A stretch of 64,000 nucleotides of DNA from Calothrix membranacea FACHB-236 (GCF_014696315.1 NZ_JACJPX010000033.1:1-64000); one strand, 5' to 3'. Numbered from the stretch's first letter, positions 27,855 to 38,200 are shown. A program made the numbers and translations. Notes: generated from the sequence alone by a model not told the origin.

Positions 27855-29723
27855 TTAGGGATGAAAGTAATCGTAGATTTCTTGGGCTAAACGTGGCCCA
27901 ATACCTGATACTTCCGCTAGTTGTGTGGGTGTTGCTTGCCGAATATAATCGACAGAACGAAAATGTCCCAATAGCAACTTTTGGCGATGGTGTCCCAAAC
28001 CGGGAATCTCATCTAAACGCGATCGCTTTAATTTATCACTACGTTGTTGGCGATGGAAACTCACAGCAAAGCGATGTGCTTCATCCCTTAAGCGCCGCAA
28101 TAATTGTACTCCTGGTTGTTCTGCATCAGTTTCTAAAGGTTGGGATTCTCCTGGGAGAAAAATCTCCTCTCGCCGTTTCGCTAAACTGACAACTCGCAAG
28201 TCTTCTAATAAATTCATCTCTTGCAAAATGGCGACAACGGATGATAATTGACCTTTACCGCCATCAATCATCACTAAATCTGGCCAGTCAGGATTACCCC
28301 CACGCGTTAATTGCGGATCTTCAATATACTTGCGAAAGCGACGCTGGATGACTTCTGCAAGACTGGCGAAATCATCTGAATGTCCGGCGGTGACTGTGGG
28401 ATTTTTAATTTTGTAGTGACGATAGTGCTGCTTGGCTGGTAACCCATCAATAAATACTACCTGGGAAGCTACTGCATTCGACCCTTGAATGTGGGAAATA
28501 TCATAACCTTCGATGCGGTGAGGTAAGTCGGGTAAATCAATAATCGCCGCTAAATCTTGCATTGCTTGTTGATTGCGATCGCCTAATTTTTGCATTCTTT
28601 GCAATTCATATTGGGCATTACGCTCGACCATTTCGATTAATTCTGCCTTAGTTTGGCGCTGGGGTGCAAGAATTGTGACTTTTCTGCCTTTTTTCCCAGT
28701 TAAGACATCTGCCAATATCTCACTATCTGGTAACTCATGCTGAACTAAAATTTCTGCGGGAATTTCCACCGAGTCAGCAGTTTGGTAATGTTCTTCTAAC
28801 ACCCGTTGTAAAATAGCACCAAATTCGGCTTGTGCATTGGCCACAAATCCTAAGCGTCCTACTAATTGCCCTGCACGAATTTGGAATAATTGAATACAGG
28901 CGTGTTGGTCATCAGCTGCCAAGGCGATCGCATCTCGGGAAACTGTATCATCTGGTAAGGAAACTTTTTGATCGGCTGTCAGCGACTTTAACCCAGCTAT
29001 TTGATCGCGAATCCGCGCTGCTGCTTCAAAGTTCAATGCTTCTGCGGCTTTATCCATCTGCTGCTTCAGGATATCAATCAGTTCCTGAGTTCTTCCCTGA
29101 AATACCATCGCTACCTTTTGTACAGTTTTCCGGTATTCTTCTGGGGAAATCAGCTGTTGACATACACCAGGACATCGTCCCAAATCATAATTCAAGCAAG
29201 GACGGTCTTTAAATAATGGTTGAGGCCGTTGGCGTAAGGAAAAAATTCGCTTAGAGATGCGTAATATTTCGCGCAATAAACCCGCATCTGTATATGGCCC
29301 GTAAAATTTATCTTTTTCTTTGCCTAGTTGACGCTTACGGGTAATAAAAATCCGGGGATAGTCTTCTGACCAAGTGATGCAAACATAGGGATATTTTTTA
29401 TCATCCTTGAGCAACACATTAAAATAAGGCTGGTGCTGCTTAATCAAGTTAGCTTCCAGCGCCAAAGCTTCCGCTTCGGTATCGGTGACGATAAATTCAA
29501 TTTCTGCCACCTGTTTCACCATTGTGGCAATGCGATCGCTTTTGTTGTACCCATCGCGGAAATAAGAACGGACACGCGATCGCAATTTCCGCGATTTACC
29601 TATATAGATAATGCGATCGCCTTCGTCGCGCATAAAATAAACACCCGGTTCTGGTGGAATTTCAGCTAGACGGCTTTCTAGGCGATCCGGATCTTTAACC
29701 AGTGTTTGAGAAGATTTTGTCAC
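27855..29723 (-). CDS. uvrC: Excinuclease ABC subunit C
   Basis: This 622-residue nuclease subunit of nucleotide-excision repair makes both incisions around UvrB-bound damage. The GIY-YIG domain is at the N-terminus ([27 protein letters not shown], about residues 24-55), a UvrB-interacting UVR motif lies near 220 ([15 protein letters not shown]), the RNase-H-like endonuclease is in the second half ([17 protein letters not shown]), and a helix-hairpin-helix ends the chain ([19 protein letters not shown]). Translation probably starts at GTG 29723. It is monocistronic. Confidence 0.97.
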   Translation of the reverse strand: MTKSSQTLVKDPDRLESRLAEIPPEPGVYFMRDEGDRIIYIGKSRKLRSRVRSYFRDGYNKSDRIATMVKQVAEIEFIVTDTEAEALALEANLIKQHQPYFNVLLKDDKKYPYVCITWSEDYPRIFITRKRQLGKEKDKFYGPYTDAGLLREILRISKRIFSLRQRPQPLFKDRPCLNYDLGRCPGVCQQLISPEEYRKTVQKVAMVFQGRTQELIDILKQQMDKAAEALNFEAAARIRDQIAGLKSLTADQKVSLPDDTVSRDAIALAADDQHACIQLFQIRAGQLVGRLGFVANAQAEFGAILQRVLEEHYQTADSVEIPAEILVQHELPDSEILADVLTGKKGRKVTILAPQRQTKAELIEMVERNAQYELQRMQKLGDRNQQAMQDLAAIIDLPDLPHRIEGYDISHIQGSNAVASQVVFIDGLPAKQHYRHYKIKNPTVTAGHSDDFASLAEVIQRRFRKYIEDPQLTRGGNPDWPDLVMIDGGKGQLSSVVAILQEMNLLEDLRVVSLAKRREEIFLPGESQPLETDAEQPGVQLLRRLRDEAHRFAVSFHRQQRSDKLKRSRLDEIPGLGHHRQKLLLGHFRSVDYIRQATPTQLAEVSGIGPRLAQEIYDYFHP

Positions 29724-29882
29724 GAATAGATCTAGGTAACTTCATAAATCCACCTATTTCTATTTTAAAGAATATTGATTTTTTGTGTTGTTTCCCTAAC
29801 TGAATATTCGCCCCATATTAACTACACACACAACTAGCATTTCGCCCTAACTATTTTTACATAAAAGCTTAGTTGATATCGC

Positions 29883-30296
29883 TTAACAAGCTAGCTTTTC
29901 TTCAATTGTCATTACTAAAGCTTTGAGATTGATAGGTTTTACAAAGTAACGCCAAGCACCTAAACTCATTGCTCGTTGTTGATCAATCTCAAAAGCGAAG
30001 GCTGAAACCACAATAATGGGGATTGTGGAAAACTCTGGCTTTTGCTGGATTTGAGCTAATAATGAATAACCATCAATGTCTGGTAATTTTAAATCCAGTA
30101 ATATTAACTCTGGCTGGAATTTTTCGACAGCTGAAAATAAAGCAGAGCCTAATGAAAAACTTTGGACATCGTACCCAAAGTGGCTAAGATAGTCACTCAA
30201 CAACATTCTATTAACATCGTTGTCTTCTATGAGTAGAATCCGTTTAATTGCTTGAGACTTTAATCGCTCATTAAGAGAGAGTAATTGTGCTGTCAT
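29883..30296 (-). CDS. Single-domain response regulator (REC only)
   Basis: This 137-residue protein is a lone receiver domain: acidic pocket in RILLIEDND, phosphoacceptor Asp in LILLDLKLPDIDG (about residue 69), Ser/Thr switch in IIVVSAF and Lys in YFVKPINLK. There is no output domain. Such proteins act as phosphate shuttles or diguanylate/taxis partners. No kinase is adjacent, but four orphan AHEINNP-type kinases lie within 31 kb on either side, so it is a candidate partner. Partnership is untested. Confidence 0.9.
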   Translation of the reverse strand: MTAQLLSLNERLKSQAIKRILLIEDNDVNRMLLSDYLSHFGYDVQSFSLGSALFSAVEKFQPELILLDLKLPDIDGYSLLAQIQQKPEFSTIPIIVVSAFAFEIDQQRAMSLGAWRYFVKPINLKALVMTIEEKLAC

Positions 30297-30942
30297 TGTT
30301 CGCTATAAATCTGAATATTAATGTCAATTTCTTTGGGGTAAAAAATTCAAAATTTGAAAGCCTCTCCTTGCCTGTACGCACGGCTTCACGGCTCAATAAC
30401 TAAATAATGAAACCCAGAGTTATATGGAATTATAGGCAAGTTTTATCATGCTCATAATTTTCCACGACCAATTGTCATTTTTGGCTCTTTCTGAGTTGAA
30501 AATGTTTATCTGATGATTTTTAAATTCTTGATTTACGAACATTAAAAATCTCTGATTCGGACATCAATTATTGCACAAGATACGGAACAAAAATTCAGCC
30601 AAAGTCAAGGGAAAATGTCAGTCAAATGATAAATTTGCTGAGTGTAAATCAGTCAAAATTTTAATAAATCGAATTTAGTTTTTGTTTATCTGTGTTTCAT
30701 AATATTATCTTAATGGTCTTACTTCAACAAAAAGTTAATATTTTTTTAAACTATCTATAGTTATAATTATGGTATTAAATAATTGGAATTAAATTATCTT
30801 CTTTAGTCATAAAGAATGGGCAATCTATCCCTAAATGCGATTTTTGAGAAGGTAGATTGTATTTTTAGGGCAATAACATACGCTCAAATAAGAGCTAATA
30901 CGCAAAATTGATTCAACAAAAGACTAAGCAATTTTGTTAAAA
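30297..30942. other. AT-rich spacer, nothing recognised
   Basis: This is 646 bases of AT-rich DNA upstream of the response regulator. I see no gene; only the terminator at 30943 is supported at its far end. Confidence 0.5.
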
Positions 30943-30982
30943 ATATGAGGGCGCATTCAATATATGCAATGCGCCCTCATAT
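30943..30982 (-). terminator. Intrinsic terminator of the aminotransferase gene
   Basis: A perfect 15-bp stem (ATATGAGGGCGCATT / AATGCGCCCTCATAT) with a 10-base loop is followed on the minus strand by TTTTT. It lies 42 bases beyond the stop codon of the gene at 31025. Confidence 0.9.
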
Positions 30983-31024
30983 GCTATAAGTATTCGTCAA
31001 AGCAGCCAACGCTCACAATCAACC

Positions 31025-32221
31025 CTACAGAAACTCAGCAATTCTCTCAACAGCCGTTTCCAATAAAGGCGGCTCATGCACCAAGGCAAAGCGCACATAC
31101 CCTTCACCAGATTTGCCAAAGCCAGTACCAGGAGAAGCAGCTACACCAGTTTTTTCGACGAGTTGAGTACAAAATTCTCGAGAATTTTGGCTCCAGGTAG
31201 GAGGTAGCTTTGCCCAAATATACATTGTGGCTTTGGGGGTAGGAACGTGCCAGTCAATGCGGTGTAAAGCAGTAATAAAAGCATCACGACGCTTGCGGAA
31301 AGTCTCAACAGCCTTTTCCACTCCTGCTTGCGGCCCAGTCAAAGCAGCGATCGCACCATCCAAAATGCCGCGATATTGATTAAAATCGACGGCTGCTTTA
31401 ACTTGGCGTAAAGCACGAATCAGTTCAGCATTGCCAATGGCATAGCCAATTCTAAAGCCACCCATGTTGTAAGACTTAGACAGGGTGAAAAATTCAATGG
31501 AAATACTTTTATCTGGGTCAGCTTGCAAAATTGAGGGCACTAAAGCCGAATTTTCTCCCAGTCCCCTATCCTCATTTCCCTCAAACACCAAATCTACATA
31601 GGGGAAATCATGAACCAGGACAATATTATGTTGCTGGCAAAAGGCCACTGCTTCTTTAAAGAAAGATAGAGGCGCGATCGCAGCTGTGGGGTTGTGGGGA
31701 TAACTTAAAACCATCATCCGCGACTGTGCTAAGACAGCAGCCGGAATATCACTCAATACTGGTAAAAAATCATTTTCTGCCCGTAATGGCATCGGGTAGA
31801 TTTGACCGCTTGCTAAGTATACACCTCCAGCGTGGGAAGGATAGCCAGGGTCGAGTAACAAGGCAAAATCGCCGGGATTGAGCAATGCTAGAGGTAAATG
31901 GGCTGTACCTTCCTGAGAACCGATTAAAGGCAATACCTCAGTTTCCGGATCGACCTGAATGCCAAATTTTTGCTCGTACCAACTAGCCGCCGCTTGGCGA
32001 AAGCCTTGAGTAGCGTGAAACAGCAAATAACCATGTGTACTAGGGTCGTGAAGCGATCGCGCGATCGCTTCAATTACATGAGCTTCCGTTGGTAAATCAG
32101 AAGATCCTAACGACAGGTCAATAATATCTCTACCGGCAGCCAAAGCGATCGCCTTGGCTCTATCCATATCTGCAAATACATTAGATTGCAGGGGTTGTAA
32201 ACGCTTTGCAAATTCAATCAT
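31025..32221 (-). CDS. PLP-dependent aminotransferase, class I/II fold
   Basis: This 398-residue aminotransferase is similar in length and motifs to LL-diaminopimelate and aspartate aminotransferases: the substrate-binding start (IDLSLGSSDLP), the PLP pocket (GSQEGTAHLPLALLNPGD), the Asn/Asp contacts (SYPHNPTA, VHDFPYVDLVF) and the Schiff-base Lys in FFTLSKSYNMGGFRIGY. ATG 32221 follows AGGGG. It is monocistronic, ending at a strong terminator. Substrate specificity cannot be fixed by eye; cyanobacteria use a class I/II enzyme (DapL) for lysine and peptidoglycan synthesis, one option here. Confidence 0.85.
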   Translation of the reverse strand: MIEFAKRLQPLQSNVFADMDRAKAIALAAGRDIIDLSLGSSDLPTEAHVIEAIARSLHDPSTHGYLLFHATQGFRQAAASWYEQKFGIQVDPETEVLPLIGSQEGTAHLPLALLNPGDFALLLDPGYPSHAGGVYLASGQIYPMPLRAENDFLPVLSDIPAAVLAQSRMMVLSYPHNPTAAIAPLSFFKEAVAFCQQHNIVLVHDFPYVDLVFEGNEDRGLGENSALVPSILQADPDKSISIEFFTLSKSYNMGGFRIGYAIGNAELIRALRQVKAAVDFNQYRGILDGAIAALTGPQAGVEKAVETFRKRRDAFITALHRIDWHVPTPKATMYIWAKLPPTWSQNSREFCTQLVEKTGVAASPGTGFGKSGEGYVRFALVHEPPLLETAVERIAEFL

Positions 32222-32784
32222 AATCAACCCCTAAGGGTAATTCAAAATTCAAAACTAAGAAAATAAAGGTCAAAAAATGGCGGTGTAAAACCAATTCCAA
32301 ATTCACAATTCAAAATTGAAGAAAGCCAGATTTCTCATGGGTTTCCGAGTTTGAATCTGTTACTGAATTTTGGAGACTTGATGTCAGGCTTGGTATAGAT
32401 GAGTTCGCTCAATCAAATTGATTGGCTCAAACAAGGATGCTGTTAACTTCCGACTCAATAATTGTTGATAAAAGAGAAAATGACAAGAGGAAAGAGGTAA
32501 AGAAAACATCTTTAACTCTTACCCTGTTATTTTTTCTTTAAACCCAATTTCGAGTAGAAAACCTATCCGTTGCAGTCTTACATCAGACTGGCATATACTT
32601 TGCACCCAATACCCTTACACCCGCCGTAAAGGGCTTGTCATTTATTTGGACTTGAGACTGTTGACAGTAGGAGGGATAAAGGATGAAGAATGAAGAGAGA
32701 ATTATTACCAGCCGCCGTAGGCGAAAAAAATACACTATTGATAAGTAGGGTAATTTTATCCTTCATGCTTCAGCCTTCCCTTCA
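32222..32784. other. Spacer between aminotransferase and thioredoxin genes
   Basis: This 563-base spacer has low-complexity AATTCAAAA-type repeats near 32240-32330 and purine-rich segments near 32470 and 32670-32700. No gene is recognised. Confidence 0.45.
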
Positions 32785-33120
32785 CTAATTACTATTTAAA
32801 TGTTCATCTAAAAAGCTGAGTAATTTGTCTTTACCAATGACACCCTCAGAGGATGCCAAAAGTGCGTTGTCTTTAATAAGCCTTAAGGCTGGTACGCCTT
32901 CTACCTGATACTGTTTCACAGTAAGTGGGTTGGGGTCAATTTCCATTTTGACAACTTTTAGGCGATCGCTGTATTTGGTAGCAGCTAAGTTAATTAATGG
33001 TGACATTAGCCGACAAGGCCCGCACCAAGAAGCCCAAAAGTAAACCAACACTGGCAGATCGGTTGTTAAGACTTCGGTTTCAAACTCAGCATCAGTTACG
33101 GTGATTACACCCTTACTCAT
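32785..33120 (-). CDS. Thioredoxin-fold protein
   Basis: This 111-residue thioredoxin has the redox-active WCGPC site (Cys33, Cys36) and the cis-Pro loop VEGVPALRL. It reduces protein disulfides in the cytoplasm; in cyanobacteria several thioredoxin isoforms link photosynthetic electron flow to enzyme control. ATG 33120 follows GGAGA; the longer frame to 33162 runs through spacer sequence. The C-terminal GKDKLLSFLDEHL is a normal final helix. Monocistronic; the isoform class is not assigned. Confidence 0.92.
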   Translation of the reverse strand: MSKGVITVTDAEFETEVLTTDLPVLVYFWASWCGPCRLMSPLINLAATKYSDRLKVVKMEIDPNPLTVKQYQVEGVPALRLIKDNALLASSEGVIGKDKLLSFLDEHLNSN

Positions 33121-33191
33121 TGCAGTCTCCATGAGGTGGCATCTATCAAAATGGGCACACAAAATACTCTATCCCAAACTGAGGACATATA

Positions 33192-33226
33192 GGGAATGGG
33201 GAATGGGGAATGGGGAATGGGGAATG
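33192..33226. repeat. Heptanucleotide tandem repeat, five perfect GGGAATG units
   Basis: Five exact GGGAATG units followed by one GGTAATA unit lie in the thioredoxin-vipp1 spacer, followed by a long pyrimidine tract (33237-33290). Confidence 0.9.
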
Positions 33227-33349
33227 GGTAATAATAATTTCCCTTTTTTTCCTTTTCCCCTTTTCCCTTTCCCTTTTTCCCCACCCTCCAGATACAAAAT
33301 CCCACAACCAAAGGGCGTGGGATAAGCTTTCATCAGTGTGGTGAAGATA

Positions 33350-34138
33350 TTACATCTGATCCAATTGCTTGCGTAAAGACTCCAACTCAGCATCCACCAC
33401 TTCATTAGATTTTGGCTGTGTGCTTTGTGGTTGGGGTGTTTGAGGTGGTAGTGCCGGTTGATTGGCTGAGCTAGCAGGGCCTAAAGTCATTTGGGCTTTT
33501 AAGGCTGCTAATTCATCGTCAACATCACTACCAGCTTCCAACTGTGCAAATTGACTTTCTAAATCAGCACCAGCCAATTCTCCTGCTGACTGCGCCCTAG
33601 CCTCTTGCATTAAGACTTTTTCTTCCATGCGCTCAAAAGCAGCCATTGCACTGCTGGTATTCATACCCCGTACCATACCTTGCAGTTGTTCTTGGGCTTT
33701 GGCGGTGGTAATCCGGGCTTTGAGCATTTCTTTCTTGGTTTTAGCCTCAGAAATCTTGCTTTCTAGCTGGATGAGGTTGCGCTTAAGGGTTTCAACTTGC
33801 CCACTTTGTTGATCTAAGCTAGTTTTCAGGGCAGTACCAGTCTCAGTGTAAGTTTTTTTACGTTCTAGGGCTTGCCGTGCTAGATTTTCATCACCTTTTT
33901 GCAGGGCTAGTTGGGCATTGCGTTGCCATTTATTGATTTCATTTTGGGCATCATTGTACTGTTTTTCAGTGCGTTTTTGTGCCGCGATCGCTTGAGCAAC
34001 ACCCTGACGCAGCTGTACTAAGTCTTCCTGCATTTCCAGGATGGCTTGTTCCAGCATTTTTTCAGGATCTTCAGCTTTATTTACCAGGTCGTTGAGATTA
34101 GCACTGACTACTCGCTTAATCCGATCAAATAATCCCAT
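33350..34138 (-). CDS. vipp1: Vipp1/IM30, thylakoid membrane-maintenance PspA-family protein
   Basis: This 262-residue coiled-coil protein starts MGLFDRIKRVVSANLNDLV, the amphipathic membrane-binding helix of the PspA/Vipp1 family. It carries the central helical scaffold (EDPEKMLEQAILEMQEDL, RMEEKVLMQEARAQ) and, beyond residue 220, a Pro/Gln-rich linker and a last helix (ELESLRKQLDQM). That C-terminal extension separates Vipp1 from PspA. Vipp1 forms ESCRT-III-like rings and rods and is needed for thylakoid biogenesis. A PspA paralogue lies 315 bases upstream on the same strand. Confidence 0.93.
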   Translation of the reverse strand: MGLFDRIKRVVSANLNDLVNKAEDPEKMLEQAILEMQEDLVQLRQGVAQAIAAQKRTEKQYNDAQNEINKWQRNAQLALQKGDENLARQALERKKTYTETGTALKTSLDQQSGQVETLKRNLIQLESKISEAKTKKEMLKARITTAKAQEQLQGMVRGMNTSSAMAAFERMEEKVLMQEARAQSAGELAGADLESQFAQLEAGSDVDDELAALKAQMTLGPASSANQPALPPQTPQPQSTQPKSNEVVDAELESLRKQLDQM

Positions 34139-34393
34139 AACTTTGTTTTTTCCTTGTGTTGTTTACGCAATTTGTTGGACAGTTAAGCTTTTTACTGTTT
34201 AATAGCTACTTATTCCAATGTAATCTTTCCGGTCTGGAACAGTACCTCCCAACACCCCTTAATTGTTAAGATATACTCCCGCCTCAGTAATTGCCCAATC
34301 TATAGTTAGTCTTGAGTGCTGAGTCCTGAGTAATGAGTGAGATTTCTAATTCAGCACTCGTTACTGGGAACTGTCACAGCCCCTTTTATCACC

Positions 34394-34422
34394 CCTGCGG
34401 TGGAAAGATTTTCCGCCGCAGG
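34394..34422. terminator. Hairpin downstream of the pspA gene
   Basis: A stem of about 13 bp (CCTGCGGTGGAAA paired with TTTCCGCCGCAGG, one mismatch) with a very short loop lies 31 bases beyond the pspA stop. It has no T run on the minus strand, so termination is only probable. Confidence 0.5.
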
Positions 34423-34453
34423 AAACTAGCACTTAGCACTACATAGTTAGTAC

Positions 34454-35161
34454 TTATGACTTTTCATTGTTGGGTAACTGTTGTGATGGTGTGTTATTTG
34501 CATCATCAAAAACCTGCACTTTCATTGCTGCTAGTTCAGCATCAATATCATTGGTAGATTCTAATGAAGCAAATTTCTTTTGCAGATCATCGCCACCCAG
34601 TTGCGCCATCGCTTCTGATTGGGCTTCTATTTGCAAAACTTTGTCTTCCATACGCTCAAATGCATTGAGGCTGCTGGTTGAGGAAACTCCGTTGAGCATT
34701 TCCTGGAGCTTTGTGGACGCTTCTGCGGAACGGGCGCGGGCAATAAACATATCTTTTTTGGTTTTGGCTTCAGATATTTTTAACTCCAGCGTCCGCATAT
34801 CCTGTTTGAGTTTATCCACCAAACCATTTTGCTCAGATCTTTGATTAGAGAGAGCCTTGGCAGTTTCTTGGTAAACTCGGCGTTTAGTGAGAGCTTCTTT
34901 TGCTAGGGTTTCGTTACCTTGTTGTAGAGCCAGTTGAGCGCGACGATACCATTCTTCTGCTGTAGACTCAGCCGCAGCAGCTTGTCGTTCGGTACGTTTT
35001 TGGATTGCGATCGCTTGTGCAACTCCTCGCCGGAGTTGCATTAAATTTTCTTGCATATCCAAGACGGTTTTTTCCAGAATCTGCTCTGGATCTTCCGTAC
35101 TGCCGATCAAACTATTGAGGTTAGCGCGAAACACCCGCAGGATACGCTTCATCACTTCCAT
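34454..35161 (-). CDS. pspA: PspA, phage-shock-protein A family
   Basis: This 235-residue coiled-coil protein is clearly homologous to the neighbouring Vipp1 (ANLNSLIGSTEDPEQILEKT against ANLNDLVNKAEDPEKMLEQA) but stops soon after the helical core, without the C-terminal helix. This marks it as the PspA-type paralogue, which responds to membrane stress and supports envelope integrity. Two starts are possible: ATG 35161 with GGAG upstream, or ATG 35152, which gives the usual MKRILRVFRAN. The tandem arrangement with vipp1 suggests local duplication. Confidence 0.9.
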   Translation of the reverse strand: MEVMKRILRVFRANLNSLIGSTEDPEQILEKTVLDMQENLMQLRRGVAQAIAIQKRTERQAAAAESTAEEWYRRAQLALQQGNETLAKEALTKRRVYQETAKALSNQRSEQNGLVDKLKQDMRTLELKISEAKTKKDMFIARARSAEASTKLQEMLNGVSSTSSLNAFERMEDKVLQIEAQSEAMAQLGGDDLQKKFASLESTNDIDAELAAMKVQVFDDANNTPSQQLPNNEKS

Positions 35162-35386
35162 ATCGGCTCTCCATTCATTGTGTACCAGTCAACCCAACTC
35201 CTTTGGCGAAATTTATAAAGTCAAAAAACTTTAATTTTAGGCTTTTGGATGATGTTGTAACTGAGTTCGCTGTTTGCTCTCCAGCTTTTTTGCAAGGTAG
35301 GGTATGGTATTTTTCTTTCCATCATGCTGTACTGGGCAGAAGCTAATTATTGATATTTACTTCATTATCGCCTAGATTTTTGTCAC

Positions 35387-36676
35387 TTATGGCTGTTGCA
35401 CTCTAGCTTGAATTCCCCTTTTTTGTAACAGTTGTAGATGTTGTTGTACTTCTTTTTGAGTTTTAAAAGCACCTAAAAAAATCAACCTGTTATCAGTTGA
35501 TAAATAAGCATCAGGAATTACTTGTCGTACCGAGGCAAAAGTCCTTTCATTTTGATTATCGATGACTACATGATAAAACCCATCTGCTGAAGGTTTGGTC
35601 TGTGGATTTAGTACTACTGGGGCGGAGTTGACTGATGACGTAGGTGGATTGATGGGAGATGCAGGTTCTACCGTTTGTAATGGCGCTGCTGCTGTCGGAT
35701 TTGCGGGTTGTGGTGCAGATAAGCCTGTGGGGGGTTGTACTGGTGGCACGACTTTTTGCGCTGGAATCTGGTTAGGTAATGCTGCAGTATTTGCTTGGCC
35801 TTTGGGTGTTAAGCCGACAATATCATTAGGATCTTTGACTTCTGGAAACTCTTTAGCCGCCAAATTAGGATACTTGGGTATGGGTGTGAGTAATGTTTCG
35901 GGTTGCGTTTGGATATTAGTCGCTACGTTTGTAGTATTGTCCGCTGGTGCGGAAGATTTACCATTAAACACATTACTCAGCTTTAACTGTGTCAAGCTTT
36001 TAGGATTAAACACCACATAGCCTAGAGTCAAACTTGCTACTAATAGCAGCAACATCGAACCTATACCCAAAGGTGAAAGTATTCCGTCATTAGAAGTGCT
36101 GTTGGGTCTTTTCGCTGGGGATTCTTCGTCTGTAACGCTACGCAACAGCGCTTCACTAGATTCTAAGTAGTTATCAGGTTCGATAGGCGTATCATCTGGC
36201 TGTAAAAGAGTATCACCCTCATCAGGCTGTCCTGTACGTACTATGCTGCTGGCAGGGGTTGGTGGGGTTGATGGTGTTGGTGGGATTGGTGGCGGTGGTG
36301 GGGGTGGTGGAGTTAATGTTGTCGCCACCTCTGGAGTTGAGGGTAACTGGAGATGATCTAGTTCCTCAAACTGTACTGTATCTGTTGCTGCTTCTATCTG
36401 AGGATCTGGCATTACAGGCGCAGGTGGTGTGGGGAGTTTAATTTCTCCTGTCTGAGATTGTTCTAGAATTGCTGCTGCGATCGCTTGGGGTGAACTGCCA
36501 ATATAACTAACTACACGAGGATTTGCTAATCTCGAGGAATCGCGTGTGCGTCTATACCGCGCTAATTCTTGATCTAATTGGACTTCTAAGCTTGCCAATG
36601 CCGCTGCTAGCGGTGGCTTCAGCCCAGGTATTTTAGAAGATTGAGTACGGGAATCTATTGGTAAATTTTGACTCAT
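35387..36676 (-). CDS. Proline-rich single-span membrane protein with SPOR-like C-terminus
   Basis: This 429-residue protein has a cytoplasmic N-terminal part (about residues 1-200) with a nine-residue Pro run (TPPPPPPPPIPP), one membrane helix (about 208-230, GIGSMLLLLVASLTLGYVV), a long Pro/Ala/Thr-rich external linker, and a final ~65 residues (YHVVIDNQN...LIFLGAFKTQKEVQQHL...GIQARV) that match the SPOR fold pattern (aromatic strand, GAF-x-K-x-E). SPOR domains bind denuded peptidoglycan at division sites. ATG 36676 with GGAG upstream is preferred over 36688. A role in septum or wall remodelling is inferred. Confidence 0.75.
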   Translation of the reverse strand: MSQNLPIDSRTQSSKIPGLKPPLAAALASLEVQLDQELARYRRTRDSSRLANPRVVSYIGSSPQAIAAAILEQSQTGEIKLPTPPAPVMPDPQIEAATDTVQFEELDHLQLPSTPEVATTLTPPPPPPPPIPPTPSTPPTPASSIVRTGQPDEGDTLLQPDDTPIEPDNYLESSEALLRSVTDEESPAKRPNSTSNDGILSPLGIGSMLLLLVASLTLGYVVFNPKSLTQLKLSNVFNGKSSAPADNTTNVATNIQTQPETLLTPIPKYPNLAAKEFPEVKDPNDIVGLTPKGQANTAALPNQIPAQKVVPPVQPPTGLSAPQPANPTAAAPLQTVEPASPINPPTSSVNSAPVVLNPQTKPSADGFYHVVIDNQNERTFASVRQVIPDAYLSTDNRLIFLGAFKTQKEVQQHLQLLQKRGIQARVQQP

Positions 36677-36688
36677 GGCCTGCTCCAT

Positions 36689-37324
36689 AAATTTTGATAA
36701 TTGAATTGCCGTCTTGCCATCACGGTCAATTTATCAATCATAATTAGGACAACTGTAAAGACGTTGTGACAGTGGTACACTAGCCGTCACAACACAGGGA
36801 AGTCTTGCAATGGACTGGCTCATTTTTTCAGCATCCTGAATGAATTGTTCTAGTATAGACTCGAGAACCAAACTCAATCATGGCTTATGTAACTGACCCA
36901 GATCTGTTTGCTAAGGGGGTCAACAGCAACTCAAGCATATTAAAACTGGTTTTCAACTTTTTATCAGCGAAAATACATTTAATTTGTATATTAAATTTTA
37001 TCAATCTCTTGTGGGACAGCATCTCGCCCGCAGCCCTGAGGATGCAACTTGAATGTTAAGGAGCTTATCTGAAAAAGACGCGATCGCTACACTTAACGTC
37101 TTCTCTACAACAAAACCCTAATTCGCAAGCTGCCATAACCATCCTAAGAGTGAAATAAAATAACAACTTTAGGTGGTAACTAAAAAAATTATTAATAGAT
37201 AACATAGTTTAACTAACGTCTGAGCAAATAATTACGAATTACTAATTATTTTGAAATTATCTGTTGCCAATGCTAGGTAATAGATTGCCATCGCTCAAAA
37301 AGCAGTACTAACTAGCGGAGGATC
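36689..37324. other. Spacer between divergent genes
   Basis: This 636-base AT-rich spacer holds the promoters of the SPOR-like gene (minus) and the pentapeptide gene (plus). No ORF, RNA gene or repeat could be supported. Confidence 0.5.
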
Positions 37325-37858
37325 ATGATGAAAGCAGAAGACCTTCTTTCTAACTATGCCGTAGGCGCAAGAGATTTTACTGCAGTCAACCTCAGCGAAG
37401 CCAATTTGAGAGAAGCCAATCTGAGTGGGGCGATTTTAGATAGAGCAATTTTAGATGGTGCGAATCTTAGCCATGCAAATTTAAGTCAAACTAGCCTGAT
37501 TGAGGCAGATCTCAACGGTGCAAATTTGAGTGATGCTGACCTCACTGGGAGTAATCTAACTGGAGCTATCTTAGATGGAGCAATTTTAGATGGTGCTGTT
37601 TTAGATGGTGCTAATTTGACTCAGGCTAATTTAACTGTTGCCAAGCTAATTGAAGCTAACCTGAGTGAGGCGGAGTTACACGAAGCAACTTTGGTAGCTG
37701 CAAATTTAGATAAAGCCGATTTAAGTGGCGCAGACTTAACCGTAGCCGACCTCAGCCAGGCGAATCTTGCTCAAGCAGACTTAAACCAAGCCAACTTAAA
37801 CGGCGCAAATTTAGAGCAAGCTAATTTGGAAGGGACGATTTTGGATGATAATGGTTGA
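37325..37858 (+). CDS. Pentapeptide-repeat protein
   Basis: This 177-residue protein is almost wholly made of A(D/N)Lxx pentapeptide repeats (about thirty units such as ANLSE, ADLNG, AILDG), which fold as a right-handed quadrilateral beta-helix. It has no signal peptide or extra domain, so it should be cytoplasmic. Such proteins are numerous in cyanobacteria and mostly of unknown role; some mimic DNA and protect gyrase. GGAGG lies just upstream; ATG 37325 and the immediately following ATG 37328 are both possible, the second having better spacing. Confidence 0.93.
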   Translation: MMKAEDLLSNYAVGARDFTAVNLSEANLREANLSGAILDRAILDGANLSHANLSQTSLIEADLNGANLSDADLTGSNLTGAILDGAILDGAVLDGANLTQANLTVAKLIEANLSEAELHEATLVAANLDKADLSGADLTVADLSQANLAQADLNQANLNGANLEQANLEGTILDDNG

Positions 37859-37861
37859 ATT

Positions 37862-37896
37862 TGTCATTTGTCATTGGTAATTGGTAATTGGTAATT
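37862..37896. repeat. Heptanucleotide tandem repeat, TGTCATT x2 and GGTAATT x3
   Basis: Five adjacent 7-base units of two related types lie directly after the pentapeptide gene stop codon. The rest of the 342-base spacer up to 38200 is pyrimidine-rich with no supported gene. Confidence 0.85.
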
Positions 37897-38200
37897 GGTG
37901 TTTGTCATCGCTAAAAGAGAATAGGGAAAAATTTTTAATTTTTTGTCTCCCTCATCCTCCTCATCTCCCCAGTTCCCAATTTCCAGTCGCCAAACCCTAA
38001 TCCACCGACTCTTCCGTTGTGGATTAATAGCCATATCTGCTTATTTTTTTCGTCTCACAGCAAAGAAAATTCAGGGAGACAAGGGAGATTGTGGCATAAT
38101 TCTCCCTTGTCTTCCTTATCCCCTCTATTTTTGATCCTGGCAAGAAAGCCGCTGTTGTGACAAACAGATTTTAATTAAAAATCAAAAATTAATTTTTGAT

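Noticed and set aside
33192-33226. Heptamer arrays as CRISPR or regulatory operator arrays
   Set aside because: Strict 7-base contiguous units without spacers occur at seven loci beside unrelated genes, fitting STRR-type repeats.
35595-36020. 141-codon plus-strand ORF rich in Gly/Val
   Set aside because: It is the antisense of the Pro/Ala/Thr-rich linker of the SPOR-like protein; the low complexity explains the open frame.
37943-38134. 63-codon ORF in the spacer after the pentapeptide gene
   Set aside because: Its start is Ser/Pro low complexity from a pyrimidine-rich repeat, and it has no ribosome site or domain.
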